From Chloroflexota bacterium (GTDB lineage Bacteria; Chloroflexota; Dehalococcoidia; Lucifugimonadales; GCA-002723415): DNA of 54,884 bases. Shown here piece after piece: positions 18,270-26,282 of this stretch (its first letter is position 1; each line of letters opens with the position of its first letter). Where the stretch lies: contig PBKN01000017.1 in assembly GCA_002721445.1 (NCBI GenBank), forward strand, positions 1 to 54,884, in the 5' to 3' direction. The notes beneath the pieces are model-generated. The model had not been told where the DNA came from. It saw nothing but the letters and a program-made list of their open reading frames with translations, and made no database searches. The translations under genes and the position numbers were made by a program.

Positions 18270-18932
18270 ATGAAAAAATTTATATCAAATATTATTGTCT
18301 TCTTTTCTTTATTAATTTTATTAATTTCGTGTAGTAATGACTCAACTACTACTGATTATTCTGCTCAAGTTGATCAAGAATTTAGAAATACTGCTCCGTC
18401 AGCTACAGTAGCTGCTGTTGTAACTGTAGCTCCAACTGGAAAAACTGAAACAGAACAGAGGAAACAAGGAGATGTACAAAGTATTCAAACTGAAGGTTTA
18501 GCTCCAGAAATTGCATACAACTCTAAATTTCAAGATTGTGTAGGAGTTCGTACAGGGAGCGGTGGAGATGGTAGTAGTAATATACGTGCATTTACTATAT
18601 GTCGTGCACAAAATTTAAGAGTATTGGTTCAAGATTACATTGATGCTTTAAACAATTCAGATATTAATTTAGTTAATAATTATATTGAAGAAAAATATTT
18701 AATAGAACATACTTCAATATTTGAACAAAAAAGCAAAACTGTAAAAGATAATGGTTTAAATTTAACTTGGATTGAAGAAGATCAACCTGGCATGAGAGGT
18801 TCAAAAAAAGCATCAATGTTTATAAACGTTACAGATGGAGATTTTTCTGAAAGATGGTTGGTAGAGTTTTTAGAAATAGGAAAAAGAGGTGATGGTATTT
18901 GGTCAATAAGTTTAATTGCATATGATAAGTAA
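18270..18932 (+). CDS. Lipoprotein of unknown function, paralogue 2 of 3
   Basis: Starting at ATG 18270 (an upstream in-frame ATG lies at 18261), the signal peptide ends LLILLISC with Cys21, the same position as in paralogue 1. It shares TGKTETEQRKQGD, LAPEIAYN, the Cys-x18-20-Cys segment around GSGGDGSSN, LRVLVQDYIDALNNSD, LNLTWIEEDQP, GSKKASMFINVT and ERWLVEFLEIGKRGDGIW. Between the two proteins the C-terminal two thirds are plainly homologous, while the Ser/Thr spacer varies. It probably arose by tandem duplication and is likely co-transcribed with its neighbours. Function unknown. Confidence 0.8.
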   Translation: MKKFISNIIVFFSLLILLISCSNDSTTTDYSAQVDQEFRNTAPSATVAAVVTVAPTGKTETEQRKQGDVQSIQTEGLAPEIAYNSKFQDCVGVRTGSGGDGSSNIRAFTICRAQNLRVLVQDYIDALNNSDINLVNNYIEEKYLIEHTSIFEQKSKTVKDNGLNLTWIEEDQPGMRGSKKASMFINVTDGDFSERWLVEFLEIGKRGDGIWSISLIAYDK

Positions 18933-18958
18933 ATTAATATAGGTATTGTGAAATAATT

Positions 18959-19603
18959 ATGAAAAAATGTATATATATAACTCACATAGTTTTTTTCTTA
19001 ATTTTAATGTCATGTTCTAACAATAATGATTCAAACAATATAATTACCCAAACTATTTCTGTGGATTCTGAAGCTTCTGCTGAAGATTCAGCAACTGAAC
19101 AAAATAAAGAATTGATTGAAAAAGCAAAAGATACTGAAAATGTTCAGATATATTTACAAGAATACGAATCAGAAGAACTTAATCATCATCCTGGTTTTAA
19201 AGAATGTTCAAAATCTAGAAGTAAAGTAGGAGGAAGAGGAGGTGGGAATACATTTGATTATAACTTATGTATTTATGACAACATGAGAACTTTAGTTAAT
19301 ACATTTTTTGAATCTATTAATACTTCTAATTTAGATAATATTTTAAAAGTCGTAGATGAAGATTCAAAATCAACAGTCACTAAATTATTAGAAGATAAAA
19401 TTAATAAGTTTTCAACTAATAATAGTAAATTAACTTGGATGGAAGAAAGCGAACCTCGAAAAACTGGATCTAGAAACATGTCAATGTATATTAATATATC
19501 TCAAGATGAAAATAGTATAGATAGATGGTTAATAAGTTTTACTGAATTAGGTAAAAAAGGTAGCGGGTTATGGGTAATTAAATCTGTTCAAGAAAATCAG
19601 TAA
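18959..19603 (+). CDS. Lipoprotein of unknown function, paralogue 3 of 3
   Basis: The 214-residue precursor has lipobox LILMSC with Cys19. It is the most divergent of the three. It keeps the two cysteines flanking a Gly-rich loop (FKECSKSRSKVGGRGGGN ... LC), MRTLVNTFFESINTSNLDNI, KLTWMEESEPR, GSRNMSMYINIS and DRWLISFTELGKKGSGLWVI. The TGKTETE segment of the other two is absent and replaced by an acidic stretch. It begins 27 bases after paralogue 2. Function unknown; the shared core suggests one ligand-binding or scaffold domain used three times at the cell surface. Confidence 0.8.
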   Translation: MKKCIYITHIVFFLILMSCSNNNDSNNIITQTISVDSEASAEDSATEQNKELIEKAKDTENVQIYLQEYESEELNHHPGFKECSKSRSKVGGRGGGNTFDYNLCIYDNMRTLVNTFFESINTSNLDNILKVVDEDSKSTVTKLLEDKINKFSTNNSKLTWMEESEPRKTGSRNMSMYINISQDENSIDRWLISFTELGKKGSGLWVIKSVQENQ

Positions 19604-19642
19604 ACTAAAAGTAATAACTGTTAAAAATACAACAGGCTATAT

Positions 19643-20602
19643 ATGATAAAACTTGCAGGTACATGGAATAAACTTCTTACAAACCCTATATTTGACCATA
19701 GTGAAGATGATTTATGGGATAAATATCCCTCAGCTCCACATATTTTACGTGTGGGGAATAAATTTAGAATGTATTATTATGGTGAAAGATTCGGTCCACG
19801 AGGTAAAGAAAGACGTATAGGTTTTGCAGAAGCACCATTAAATGATCCAACTAACTGGACAAAATCAATAACTAACCCTATTCTAGATTTATCTGAGCCA
19901 GGTAGTTTAGATTCTGTATGGTGTTCATATCCATGGGTTTTACCAATTACTGATTCACTCTGGTATATGTATTACACTGGATTTGGCGATCAATGGGTTA
20001 AAGACGACTTCAAATTAAATCATACTATGCTAGCAATCAGCCATGATGCTGGAATAACCTGGAAAAGAAGTGGTCTTGGATCACTATTACCTGTTGGAAC
20101 GCCTGGATCACCTCATGAACATGGTAGTGGTTCATGTTCAGTTTTAAAAATTGGAAATGAATATTGGATGTGGTATACCGCTTTAAGAACTGATAAAGAA
20201 TATCCAACAAGAAAAAACCTGAACATAGGAATTGCTTTGGCTACTTCAAAAGATGGATTAAAATTCATACCACATGAAGCAGGAATCGTAATAAAACCAG
20301 ATTTTAACAATCCAATTGAAGATTACATATGTTCTAAACCTGTAGTATATTTTGATAAAGGAATATATAAAATGTGGTATAACTCTGCAGGATCTGGATA
20401 CAGAGTTCGTTATGCTGAAAGTGAAGATGGAATAAATTTCAACATAGACCCTGATATAGTTATTGAAGCTTCCAATCAAGGCTGGGATTCAAATATGACA
20501 GAATATGTTTGTACAATAAGCCAAGAAGATAAAGAACTACTTTTCTACTGTGGAAATAATTTCTCTGGAATTGGGATTGCAGAAAAACTAAATGAAACAT
20601 AA
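19643..20602 (+). CDS. Five-bladed beta-propeller glycosidase-like protein
   Basis: The 319-residue protein resembles the GH43/GH32/GH130 propeller superfamily. Blade motifs recur: NPIFDHSEDDLWDKYPSAPH, FRMYYYGERFG, GFAEAPLNDPTNWTKS, WYMYYTGFGDQW, YWMWYTALRT, YKMWYNSAGSGYRVRYAES and LLFYCGNNFSGIGIAE. No signal peptide is visible, so it is likely intracellular. It is distinct from, but of the same fold class as, the 507-residue protein at 11084. The YhcH/YiaL-like sugar protein follows directly, which suggests a small saccharide-processing unit. The catalytic residues cannot be assigned safely by eye. Confidence 0.75.
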   Translation: MIKLAGTWNKLLTNPIFDHSEDDLWDKYPSAPHILRVGNKFRMYYYGERFGPRGKERRIGFAEAPLNDPTNWTKSITNPILDLSEPGSLDSVWCSYPWVLPITDSLWYMYYTGFGDQWVKDDFKLNHTMLAISHDAGITWKRSGLGSLLPVGTPGSPHEHGSGSCSVLKIGNEYWMWYTALRTDKEYPTRKNLNIGIALATSKDGLKFIPHEAGIVIKPDFNNPIEDYICSKPVVYFDKGIYKMWYNSAGSGYRVRYAESEDGINFNIDPDIVIEASNQGWDSNMTEYVCTISQEDKELLFYCGNNFSGIGIAEKLNET

Positions 20603-20665
20603 AAGATATATTAATGAACCATTTAAAACAAACTTATTTGTATATAGATTGTGGAGGGATAGGTA

Positions 20666-21253
20666 ATGCAAGTTGGATTAATTAAACAGTTTGAGAGATA
20701 CTGCCAGAATAGAGATATACCTGAAATTTACAGGATATTAACTGACTCTAAATTATCGAAATTGACTCATCCTGATTTAGATTCAAAAGGTATGGCCAAG
20801 CTAGAAGTATTTGGAGCCCGGGGTATATCTGTCGTTCTTCAGAGTACCAGCACTGGCCTTTCCAAGGATGGATTCTTTGAAGCTCACAGAGAATTTGTTG
20901 ATGTGCATGTACCATTGATTGGAGTAGAGTCTATCGGGTATACCCCATTGGACGGGAGAGTTAAAAAAGGAGGACCTGTGCCTATATATAACCTCTCTAA
21001 AAGTGATGATGTTACATACGCTCCTTTTGAATCGGAAAGTGAAATGACAGTCATTCGGCTTACGGAAGGGATGTATGCTTTGTTCGACCCGGACGATGTT
21101 CACATGCCTCGCTTACAAACTCAAGGTCCGTCGTCTTTGGTGAAAATGGTTATAAAAATACCCGTTGGATTCATACCTGCTCCTAACCAACAACTAATAG
21201 ATATATTATCACTAGAGGGAAGTGTGTTAGAAAAGCTTATTAATTTAGGTTAA
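20666..21253 (+). CDS. YhcH/YjgK/YiaL family (DUF386) cupin-like protein, probably acquired
   Basis: The 195-residue protein carries the family signature FEAHREFVDVHVPLIGVESI (about 71-90) and the late motif ALFDPDDVHMPRLQ (139-152), which supply metal ligands in this cupin-like fold. Relatives (EbgC, YiaL, NanQ) act on sugar anomers or sialic acid, or are beta-galactosidase-associated. It is longer than the usual 150 residues because of an N-terminal helix extension. By hand count, 202 of 480 bases at 20701-21180 are G or C (42%), clearly above its neighbours, with codons such as CGG, CCG and GAC. Its GGAGGG ribosome site is also unusually strong, so horizontal acquisition is likely. Confidence 0.88.
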   Translation: MQVGLIKQFERYCQNRDIPEIYRILTDSKLSKLTHPDLDSKGMAKLEVFGARGISVVLQSTSTGLSKDGFFEAHREFVDVHVPLIGVESIGYTPLDGRVKKGGPVPIYNLSKSDDVTYAPFESESEMTVIRLTEGMYALFDPDDVHMPRLQTQGPSSLVKMVIKIPVGFIPAPNQQLIDILSLEGSVLEKLINLG

Positions 21254-21293
21254 GACAATATCAACATAGCTAATCAAATTAAGTAGAGTAAAA

Positions 21294-22136
21294 ATGAAAT
21301 TAAGACCAGATATCAAAATTATTGAGATAGCTTCAAATATTTATGCTAGATTACATGATAACATGACAAATTCAGGTATCATAGTTGGAGATGAAGGAGT
21401 ATTGATAATTGATTCCTTAAGTATGCCATCATTTGCAAAAGATCTTATCTCAGATGTAAAGCATATAACTGATAAACCAATTAAGTATGTGATAGATACA
21501 CATGCTCACTGGGATCATTCTTGGGGGAATGAAGAATTTAACGATGTAACAATTATTGGTCATCAAAACTGTTACCTTGAAATGACAGATGTTGATTGGA
21601 ATGAAGAATGGAGATCTAAGATAGTAAATGGAGATGATTCTTGGGCTAAAGAAGCTAATATTGTAAATATAACTCCTCCTAACTTAACTTTCGAGAGCAG
21701 TATGTCTCTCTATATTGGTGGACGCCAGATTGAACTCATTTATTTTGGGAAAGCGCATACTAGTGGTGACATTTTTATAAATATTCCCAAAGAAAAAATA
21801 TTATTCACTGGAGATGTTATACAACGAAGAAAAATTCCTTATTTAGGTGATTGCTATCCTGCTGACTGGCCTCATACAAATGATAAAATATCTAAACTTC
21901 CGGTAGACATTTTTGTGTCTGGTCATGGAGATAATGGTAATCATAATGACTTAGTTGAAGCTAAAACTTTTATAAATGATTTAGTAAATTATAGTAAGAA
22001 TGCTTTAGATGAAGGCAGAAATATAAAACAGGCAACAGAGATAGTGATTAAAACATTATCTGATAGATACGAAAATTGGACAGGATTTGAGTCATTGGAT
22101 GAGCAAATACCAGACCTTATAATGAAACTTTCTTAA
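21294..22136 (+). CDS. Metallo-beta-lactamase-fold hydrolase
   Basis: The 280-residue protein has the complete MBL metal signature: HAHWDHSWGN (HxHxDH), GKAHTSGDIFI, FTGDVI and SGHGD. An N-terminal strand pair precedes these (NSGIIVGDEGVLIIDS). It belongs to the general SoxH/quinoprotein-relay or cyclase-like group and cannot be called a beta-lactamase. The segment LGDCYPADWPHTNDKI is typical of environmental members found near amidohydrolase and sugar genes. It has no signal peptide. It follows the YhcH-like gene by 40 bases, but its base composition is closer to the local norm. Confidence 0.88.
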   Translation: MKLRPDIKIIEIASNIYARLHDNMTNSGIIVGDEGVLIIDSLSMPSFAKDLISDVKHITDKPIKYVIDTHAHWDHSWGNEEFNDVTIIGHQNCYLEMTDVDWNEEWRSKIVNGDDSWAKEANIVNITPPNLTFESSMSLYIGGRQIELIYFGKAHTSGDIFINIPKEKILFTGDVIQRRKIPYLGDCYPADWPHTNDKISKLPVDIFVSGHGDNGNHNDLVEAKTFINDLVNYSKNALDEGRNIKQATEIVIKTLSDRYENWTGFESLDEQIPDLIMKLS

Positions 22137-22154
22137 TAACAAATTTAGTAAAGT

Positions 22155-22679
22155 CTATTTTATAAAAATTTCTATAAATTCAATCAATGTATAATTATCT
22201 AATACTTTATTTATATGCAGAATATATTCCTGAAAAATTTTAATTGCAAATAACGGGATTATTAATAAGTAAATATTTTTTTTTGTTAATCTTGAATGAT
22301 TTTTAGAAAGATTCAATGCAGATATACCTATTATCCAGACTTCAAAGAAGTTAGGGAATATAAATAAAATTATCCTTGATTTAGATATTTCATATATTAT
22401 TACTCCAATAATTCTATAGATAAATAAAGAGTATCCAATATATCTTTCTCTTTTATTAAACCTTAGCATAATTATTAAGAAAGTAATCATATATGAAATA
22501 TCTAATATTTTATCTAAAGTTTGATAATTAGATACACCTCCTAGTTTTAGGAAATTCATTAATATTAAGTCAGAAAAATCAATTAGAATTACACTAATAG
22601 CACCATAAAATGGATGAATAAAAACAGCAAATGAACCTATTAACCTAAATATTATTATTATTATTTCTTCAAGAGTCAT
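22155..22679 (-). CDS. Hypothetical integral membrane protein
   Basis: The 174-residue protein is Ile/Leu/Phe-rich with about five predicted membrane spans: around IIIIIFRLIGSFAVFIHPF, ISYMITFLIIML, YSLFIYRIIGVIIY, FFEVWIIGISAL and NIYLLIIPLFAIKIF. I recognise no family motif, although FRLIGSFAVFIHPFYGAISV and the FFEVWIIGI helix look constrained. It is convergent with the MBL hydrolase gene, 18 bases away, and shares its strand with the SDR and 2-hydroxyacid dehydrogenase genes upstream. Its ribosome site is weak. Real but unassigned. Confidence 0.65.
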   Translation of the reverse strand: MTLEEIIIIIFRLIGSFAVFIHPFYGAISVILIDFSDLILMNFLKLGGVSNYQTLDKILDISYMITFLIIMLRFNKRERYIGYSLFIYRIIGVIIYEISKSRIILFIFPNFFEVWIIGISALNLSKNHSRLTKKNIYLLIIPLFAIKIFQEYILHINKVLDNYTLIEFIEIFIK

Positions 22680-22718
22680 TTGTTCATTAGAATATCAGAT
22701 GTAAATTACTAAATAATT

Positions 22719-23531
22719 TTAATGTTCCATTACTGTGCCACCACACATGTTTATAGATTGACCAGTAATCCAAGATGTTTCTTCAGTACATAAATGTGCT
22801 ACAAAATCACCTACTTCTTCTGGTGAACCATTTCTACCTATTGATGATCTTTTGGACATTTCTTCCCATGTATCAGACCTGCCATATAAATCCATTCTTT
22901 GCGTATCAACAATTGCAGGACATACTGCATTTACATTTATTCCAAAAGGACCTAATTCTTTAGCCATAGATTGTGTCATTCCAACCATAGCATAATTTGC
23001 TGCATTATAAGCTAAATTATTAGCTGATGCTCTTTTACCCGATAAAGAAGCTATATTTACTATTTTTCCTCCAGATTTATTTTTTTTCATAAAAGGAATT
23101 ACATGTTTAGTACACAAATAACTACCTGTGACTTTGACATCAACAACTTTCTGAAATGTATTTAGGTCAACTTCTGTTATTGGACTTCTATCAGTACCAA
23201 TACCAACTGCAGCATTATTAACTAATATATCTATTGCATTAAATTTTTTATAGACTTCATTAATAACATATTGAACTTGCTTTTCATCAGTAACATCTAA
23301 ATTGAAAAATAATGATTCAGATCCTAATTCTCTAATTTTATTTGCAGTACTTTCAACATCCTTCCACCCAATTTTTTTCTCATCTTCAGGATAATTTTCT
23401 TGTTTACGTCCAGTACCTGTTACTACTACTTTAGCTCCTAGCTTTGCAAATGCAATTGCACTAGAATATCCAATTCCTCTTAATCTACCTGCACCAGTAA
23501 TAATTGCTACTTTTCCATTTAATTTAGTCAT
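22719..23531 (-). CDS. Short-chain dehydrogenase/reductase with the catalytic Lys replaced by Asn
   Basis: The 270-residue SDR has the dinucleotide motif TGAGRLRGIG (12-21), the NNAA motif (105-108), Ser162 in VNIASLSG and Tyr175. The YxxxK motif reads YNAAN, so position 179 is Asn instead of the general-acid Lys. The codon is AAT, read on the minus strand near 22995. The C-terminus ITGQSINMCGGTVMEH is normal for the family. An insertion after strand 2 (GRKQENYPEDEKKIGWKD) is unusual. It starts with a GGAG site at ATG 23531 and lies 12 bases downstream of the 2-hydroxyacid dehydrogenase gene, so the two are probably in one unit. Confidence 0.9.
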   Translation of the reverse strand: MTKLNGKVAIITGAGRLRGIGYSSAIAFAKLGAKVVVTGTGRKQENYPEDEKKIGWKDVESTANKIRELGSESLFFNLDVTDEKQVQYVINEVYKKFNAIDILVNNAAVGIGTDRSPITEVDLNTFQKVVDVKVTGSYLCTKHVIPFMKKNKSGGKIVNIASLSGKRASANNLAYNAANYAMVGMTQSMAKELGPFGINVNAVCPAIVDTQRMDLYGRSDTWEEMSKRSSIGRNGSPEEVGDFVAHLCTEETSWITGQSINMCGGTVMEH

Positions 23532-23543
23532 TTTAACTCCATA

Positions 23544-24524
23544 TTAATAATTAACTTCTGGATTAACACATGTTATTAATGATTTTTTGTTTACACCGTT
23601 GATCAGATTTTCTGCAGATATTTTAGACATTTCATATCTTGTTTTATAACTAGCACTTGCTATATGAGGAACAATTAAACAATTATCTAATTTAAGCAAA
23701 GGATCATCATTGGGAATTGGTTCAGGGTCTGTAACATCAAGAGCAGCAGCCCATATCTTTTTATCGAGAAGTGCATTGTAAAGTGCTTTACTGTCAACTA
23801 CGGGGCCTCTTGATACATTTACTAATATAGAATTATCTTTCATTAAATTCAATTCTTTTTCTCCTATTAAATGATAAGTATCATCATTTAAAACTGTGTG
23901 AAGAGAAATTATATCCGAATTAATTAATAAAGTTTTTAAATCTACATATTCTAAGGGTAGTTTTTCTTCTAAATCTTTTCTTCTATTAACATCATAGTAG
24001 ATAATTTTACAATCAAAACCAATTGCTCTTTTTGCTACTTCATATCCAATTCTACCCATACCTATAATTCCAAATGTAGATTTGTATATATCTTGTCCTA
24101 AAAAGTGAAGTGGGTGCCATGTTTTCCATTTGCCTTGATGAACAAATCTTTCAGATTCGGTAATACGTCTTGCAGCAGCCATTAATAAACTCCAAGTAGC
24201 ATCTGCAGTAGTTGAAGTTAATACATCTGGCGTGTTACCAACGGGAATTTTACGTTTAGTAGCTTCGTTAATATTTATATTATCAAATCCTACAGCAATT
24301 TGACTTATAACCTTTAATTGAGGTCCAGCAATATCCATTAATTCAGAGTCAATTTTATCAGTTAGCAAACATAATATACCGTCAATTCCTTTAACTTTTT
24401 TTAGTAAAATATCTCTAGGTGGAGGTAATTCATCTTCCCATAAATCTAATTCAGAATTATCTGATATATAATTTATCCATTCAGGAAATATATTTCTAGT
24501 TACTAATACTTTAGGTTTATTCAT
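23544..24524 (-). CDS. D-2-hydroxyacid dehydrogenase (glyoxylate/hydroxypyruvate reductase-like), paralogue 1
   Basis: The 326-residue NAD(P)H-dependent enzyme has the Rossmann motif GIIGMGRIGYEVAKRA. The catalytic triad regions are Arg in VNVSRGPVVD, Glu in DVTDPEP and His in VPHIASAS, all intact. The ITKDATWSLLMAAARR-type helix appears as STTADATWSLLMAAARRI. It is homologous to the protein at 46172-47152 that heads the sarcosine oxidase operon. The likely substrates are glyoxylate or hydroxypyruvate, inferred from family and context. It is divergent from thrC across a 125-bp intergenic region that contains a palindrome. Confidence 0.92.
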   Translation of the reverse strand: MNKPKVLVTRNIFPEWINYISDNSELDLWEDELPPPRDILLKKVKGIDGILCLLTDKIDSELMDIAGPQLKVISQIAVGFDNININEATKRKIPVGNTPDVLTSTTADATWSLLMAAARRITESERFVHQGKWKTWHPLHFLGQDIYKSTFGIIGMGRIGYEVAKRAIGFDCKIIYYDVNRRKDLEEKLPLEYVDLKTLLINSDIISLHTVLNDDTYHLIGEKELNLMKDNSILVNVSRGPVVDSKALYNALLDKKIWAAALDVTDPEPIPNDDPLLKLDNCLIVPHIASASYKTRYEMSKISAENLINGVNKKSLITCVNPEVNY

Positions 24525-24580
24525 ATTTTTATCTCATATATATTTATTTATTTTATCAATCTAGTATATCAAAACTACGT

Positions 24581-24601
24581 TCAATATTTCTTTAATATTG
24601 A
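24581..24601. promoter_or_regulatory. Palindrome in the divergent thrC / 2-hydroxyacid dehydrogenase promoter region
   Basis: TCAATATT (24581-24588) and AATATTGA (24594-24601) form a perfect 8-bp inverted repeat around TCTTT. Its right arm overlaps the first four bases of the candidate thrC -35 box. A dimeric repressor site is possible. In such AT-rich DNA an 8-bp palindrome can also occur by chance. Confidence 0.35.
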
Positions 24602-24626
24602 GTAAATAAAATCTAAAAGTTATAAT
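24598..24626 (+). promoter_or_regulatory. Candidate sigma-70 promoter for thrC
   Basis: TTGAGT at 24598-24603, a 17-base spacer, and a perfect TATAAT at 24621-24626 lie 24 bases before the thrC ATG at 24650. This would give a very short leader with no room for a riboswitch. Confidence 0.55.
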
Positions 24627-24649
24627 AAAAAAAAACTATAAAGGTTTAT

Positions 24650-25978
24650 ATGAAATTTAATGCATATTTCAGATGTTCAGAAGGTTGTAATAATAAATTC
24701 GATTTATTAGAGATAATATATCGTTGCCCTGAATGCAAAGGTCTATTATCTGTTGAGCATGATATGAATCAGTTAAAGTCTAGATCTGGAAAAGAATGGA
24801 AGAAAATTTTTGATTCTAGGTATATGAAAACTGAATGGCCTTATGGAAGTGGTGTATGGGGTAAAAAAGAATTTGTATTACCAAATTTAGATAATTCAAA
24901 TGTAGTTTCATTATATGAAGGTGGAACTAATTTGTTTTGGGCTGAAAGATTAGGAAATTTAATTGGATTAAATGATTTATGGGTTAAACAATGTGGAAAT
25001 AGTCATACTGGTTCATTTAAAGATTTAGGTATGACTGTTTTAGTTTCCAATGTGAAACAAAAAATAATTAATGGAGATAAAGTCAAAGCTGTAATATGTG
25101 CTTCTACTGGTGATACTTCAGCATCATTAGCCGCGTATTGTGCAGCTGCTGATATACCCGCAGTAGTTATATTGCCTAAATCAAAGATTTCTAATGCACA
25201 ATTGATTCAACCTATATCTAACGCAGCCTATACTATTTCATTAAATACTGATTTTGATGGATGCATGAAAATAATAAAAAAGTTAAGTGAAGATGAACGC
25301 TTTTACCTTGCTAACTCTATAAATTCCTTAAGAATTGAAGGACAAAAAACTCTAAGTATAGAATTAGTTCAACAATTTGATTGGCAAGTACCTGATTGGG
25401 TCATTGTTCCTGGTGGTAACTTAGGAAATGTATCAGCAATTGGAATTGGATTTAAAATGATGTTTGATTTAGGAATAATAAATAAATATCCAAGAATTAT
25501 ATGTGCTCAATCTTCGAATGCAAATCCATTATATATAAGTTATATTAATAAATTTAAAGAATTTAATTCTATTACTGCTAAACAAACTTCTGCCACTGCA
25601 ATCCAGATAGGAAATCCAGTAAGCTATAAAAAAGCTATAAAAATAATTAAAGAATTTAATGGTGTTGTAGAAGAAGTCAATGAAGAAGAACTAGTAGATG
25701 CAGTTGGAATAGCCGATAAAACAGGTTTATTTACTTGTCCTCAAACTGGAGTTGCTTTAGGAGCATTAATAAAATCTGTTAAAAAAGGATTAATAAAACC
25801 TAACGATAAAACAGTTGTGATTTCAACAGCAAATGGATTAAAATTTACAGACTTCAAAACTTCATTTCATGAAAATAGAATTGAAAATGTTATAAATAAT
25901 TCACATAGAATGCTACCTGTTGAAATTAATCCTGAATATTCAACAGTCTTAAATAGTATTTTAGAAAAATTTAATTAA
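24650..25978 (+). CDS. thrC: Threonine synthase
   Basis: The 442-residue PLP enzyme converts O-phosphohomoserine to threonine. The N-terminus has a rubredoxin-like four-cysteine zinc ribbon (C9, C13, C26, C29), as in many archaeal-type threonine synthases. The PLP lysine is Lys124 in GNSHTGSFKDLGM. The phosphate-binding loop is VPGGNLGNVSAIGIG, and CASTGDTSASLAAY is also present. A few related zinc-ribbon PLP enzymes share this architecture, but length and motifs favour ThrC. The next gene starts one base after its stop. Its product threonine is the substrate of the tdh-kbl route encoded elsewhere in the window. Confidence 0.93.
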   Translation: MKFNAYFRCSEGCNNKFDLLEIIYRCPECKGLLSVEHDMNQLKSRSGKEWKKIFDSRYMKTEWPYGSGVWGKKEFVLPNLDNSNVVSLYEGGTNLFWAERLGNLIGLNDLWVKQCGNSHTGSFKDLGMTVLVSNVKQKIINGDKVKAVICASTGDTSASLAAYCAAADIPAVVILPKSKISNAQLIQPISNAAYTISLNTDFDGCMKIIKKLSEDERFYLANSINSLRIEGQKTLSIELVQQFDWQVPDWVIVPGGNLGNVSAIGIGFKMMFDLGIINKYPRIICAQSSNANPLYISYINKFKEFNSITAKQTSATAIQIGNPVSYKKAIKIIKEFNGVVEEVNEEELVDAVGIADKTGLFTCPQTGVALGALIKSVKKGLIKPNDKTVVISTANGLKFTDFKTSFHENRIENVINNSHRMLPVEINPEYSTVLNSILEKFN

Positions 25979-25979
25979 T

Positions 25980-26261
25980 ATGAAACAAAATCAGATTATT
26001 AAAATAATATATTGTATTAAATGTAAATGGATGCTTAGATCTACTTGGATTGCACAAGAATTATTATCTACTTTTGAAAATGATATGATTGAAATAATAT
26101 TATCCCCATCAGATAACACAGGGATTTTCCAAATACTTTTAAACGATGAAATTATATGGGATTTTAAAATTTTACGTAAATTTCCGCAAGCAAAAGAATT
26201 AAAACAAATAGTTAGAGATAAAATTTTACCTGGTAAAAATTTAGGACATATTGATAATTAA
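25980..26261 (+). CDS. SelW/SelT/SelH-like (Rdx family) thioredoxin-fold protein, Cys form
   Basis: The 93-residue protein shows the family pattern: an opening beta strand, then CxxC in IIYCIKCKWMLRSTWIAQEL (Cys12, Cys15), and a later IWDFKILRKFPQAKELKQIV segment corresponding to the conserved WdRk..grFPe..elkq. In selenoprotein W the second Cys position holds selenocysteine; here it is a normal TGT codon. It is presumed to have a redox role. It begins one base after the thrC stop with no obvious ribosome site, which suggests translational coupling. Confidence 0.88.
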   Translation: MKQNQIIKIIYCIKCKWMLRSTWIAQELLSTFENDMIEIILSPSDNTGIFQILLNDEIIWDFKILRKFPQAKELKQIVRDKILPGKNLGHIDN

Positions 26262-26282
26262 AATATAATCAAGGATTTATAT

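Noticed and set aside
20603-21293. Insertion element or target-site duplication around the YhcH-like gene
   Set aside because: I found no transposase, inverted terminal repeats or convincing direct repeats flanking it; only base composition suggests transfer.
25980-26261. Possible selenoprotein (SelW-like)
   Set aside because: The redox motif is a plain CxxC and the stop codon is TAA; no in-frame TGA or SECIS-like hairpin is needed or seen.
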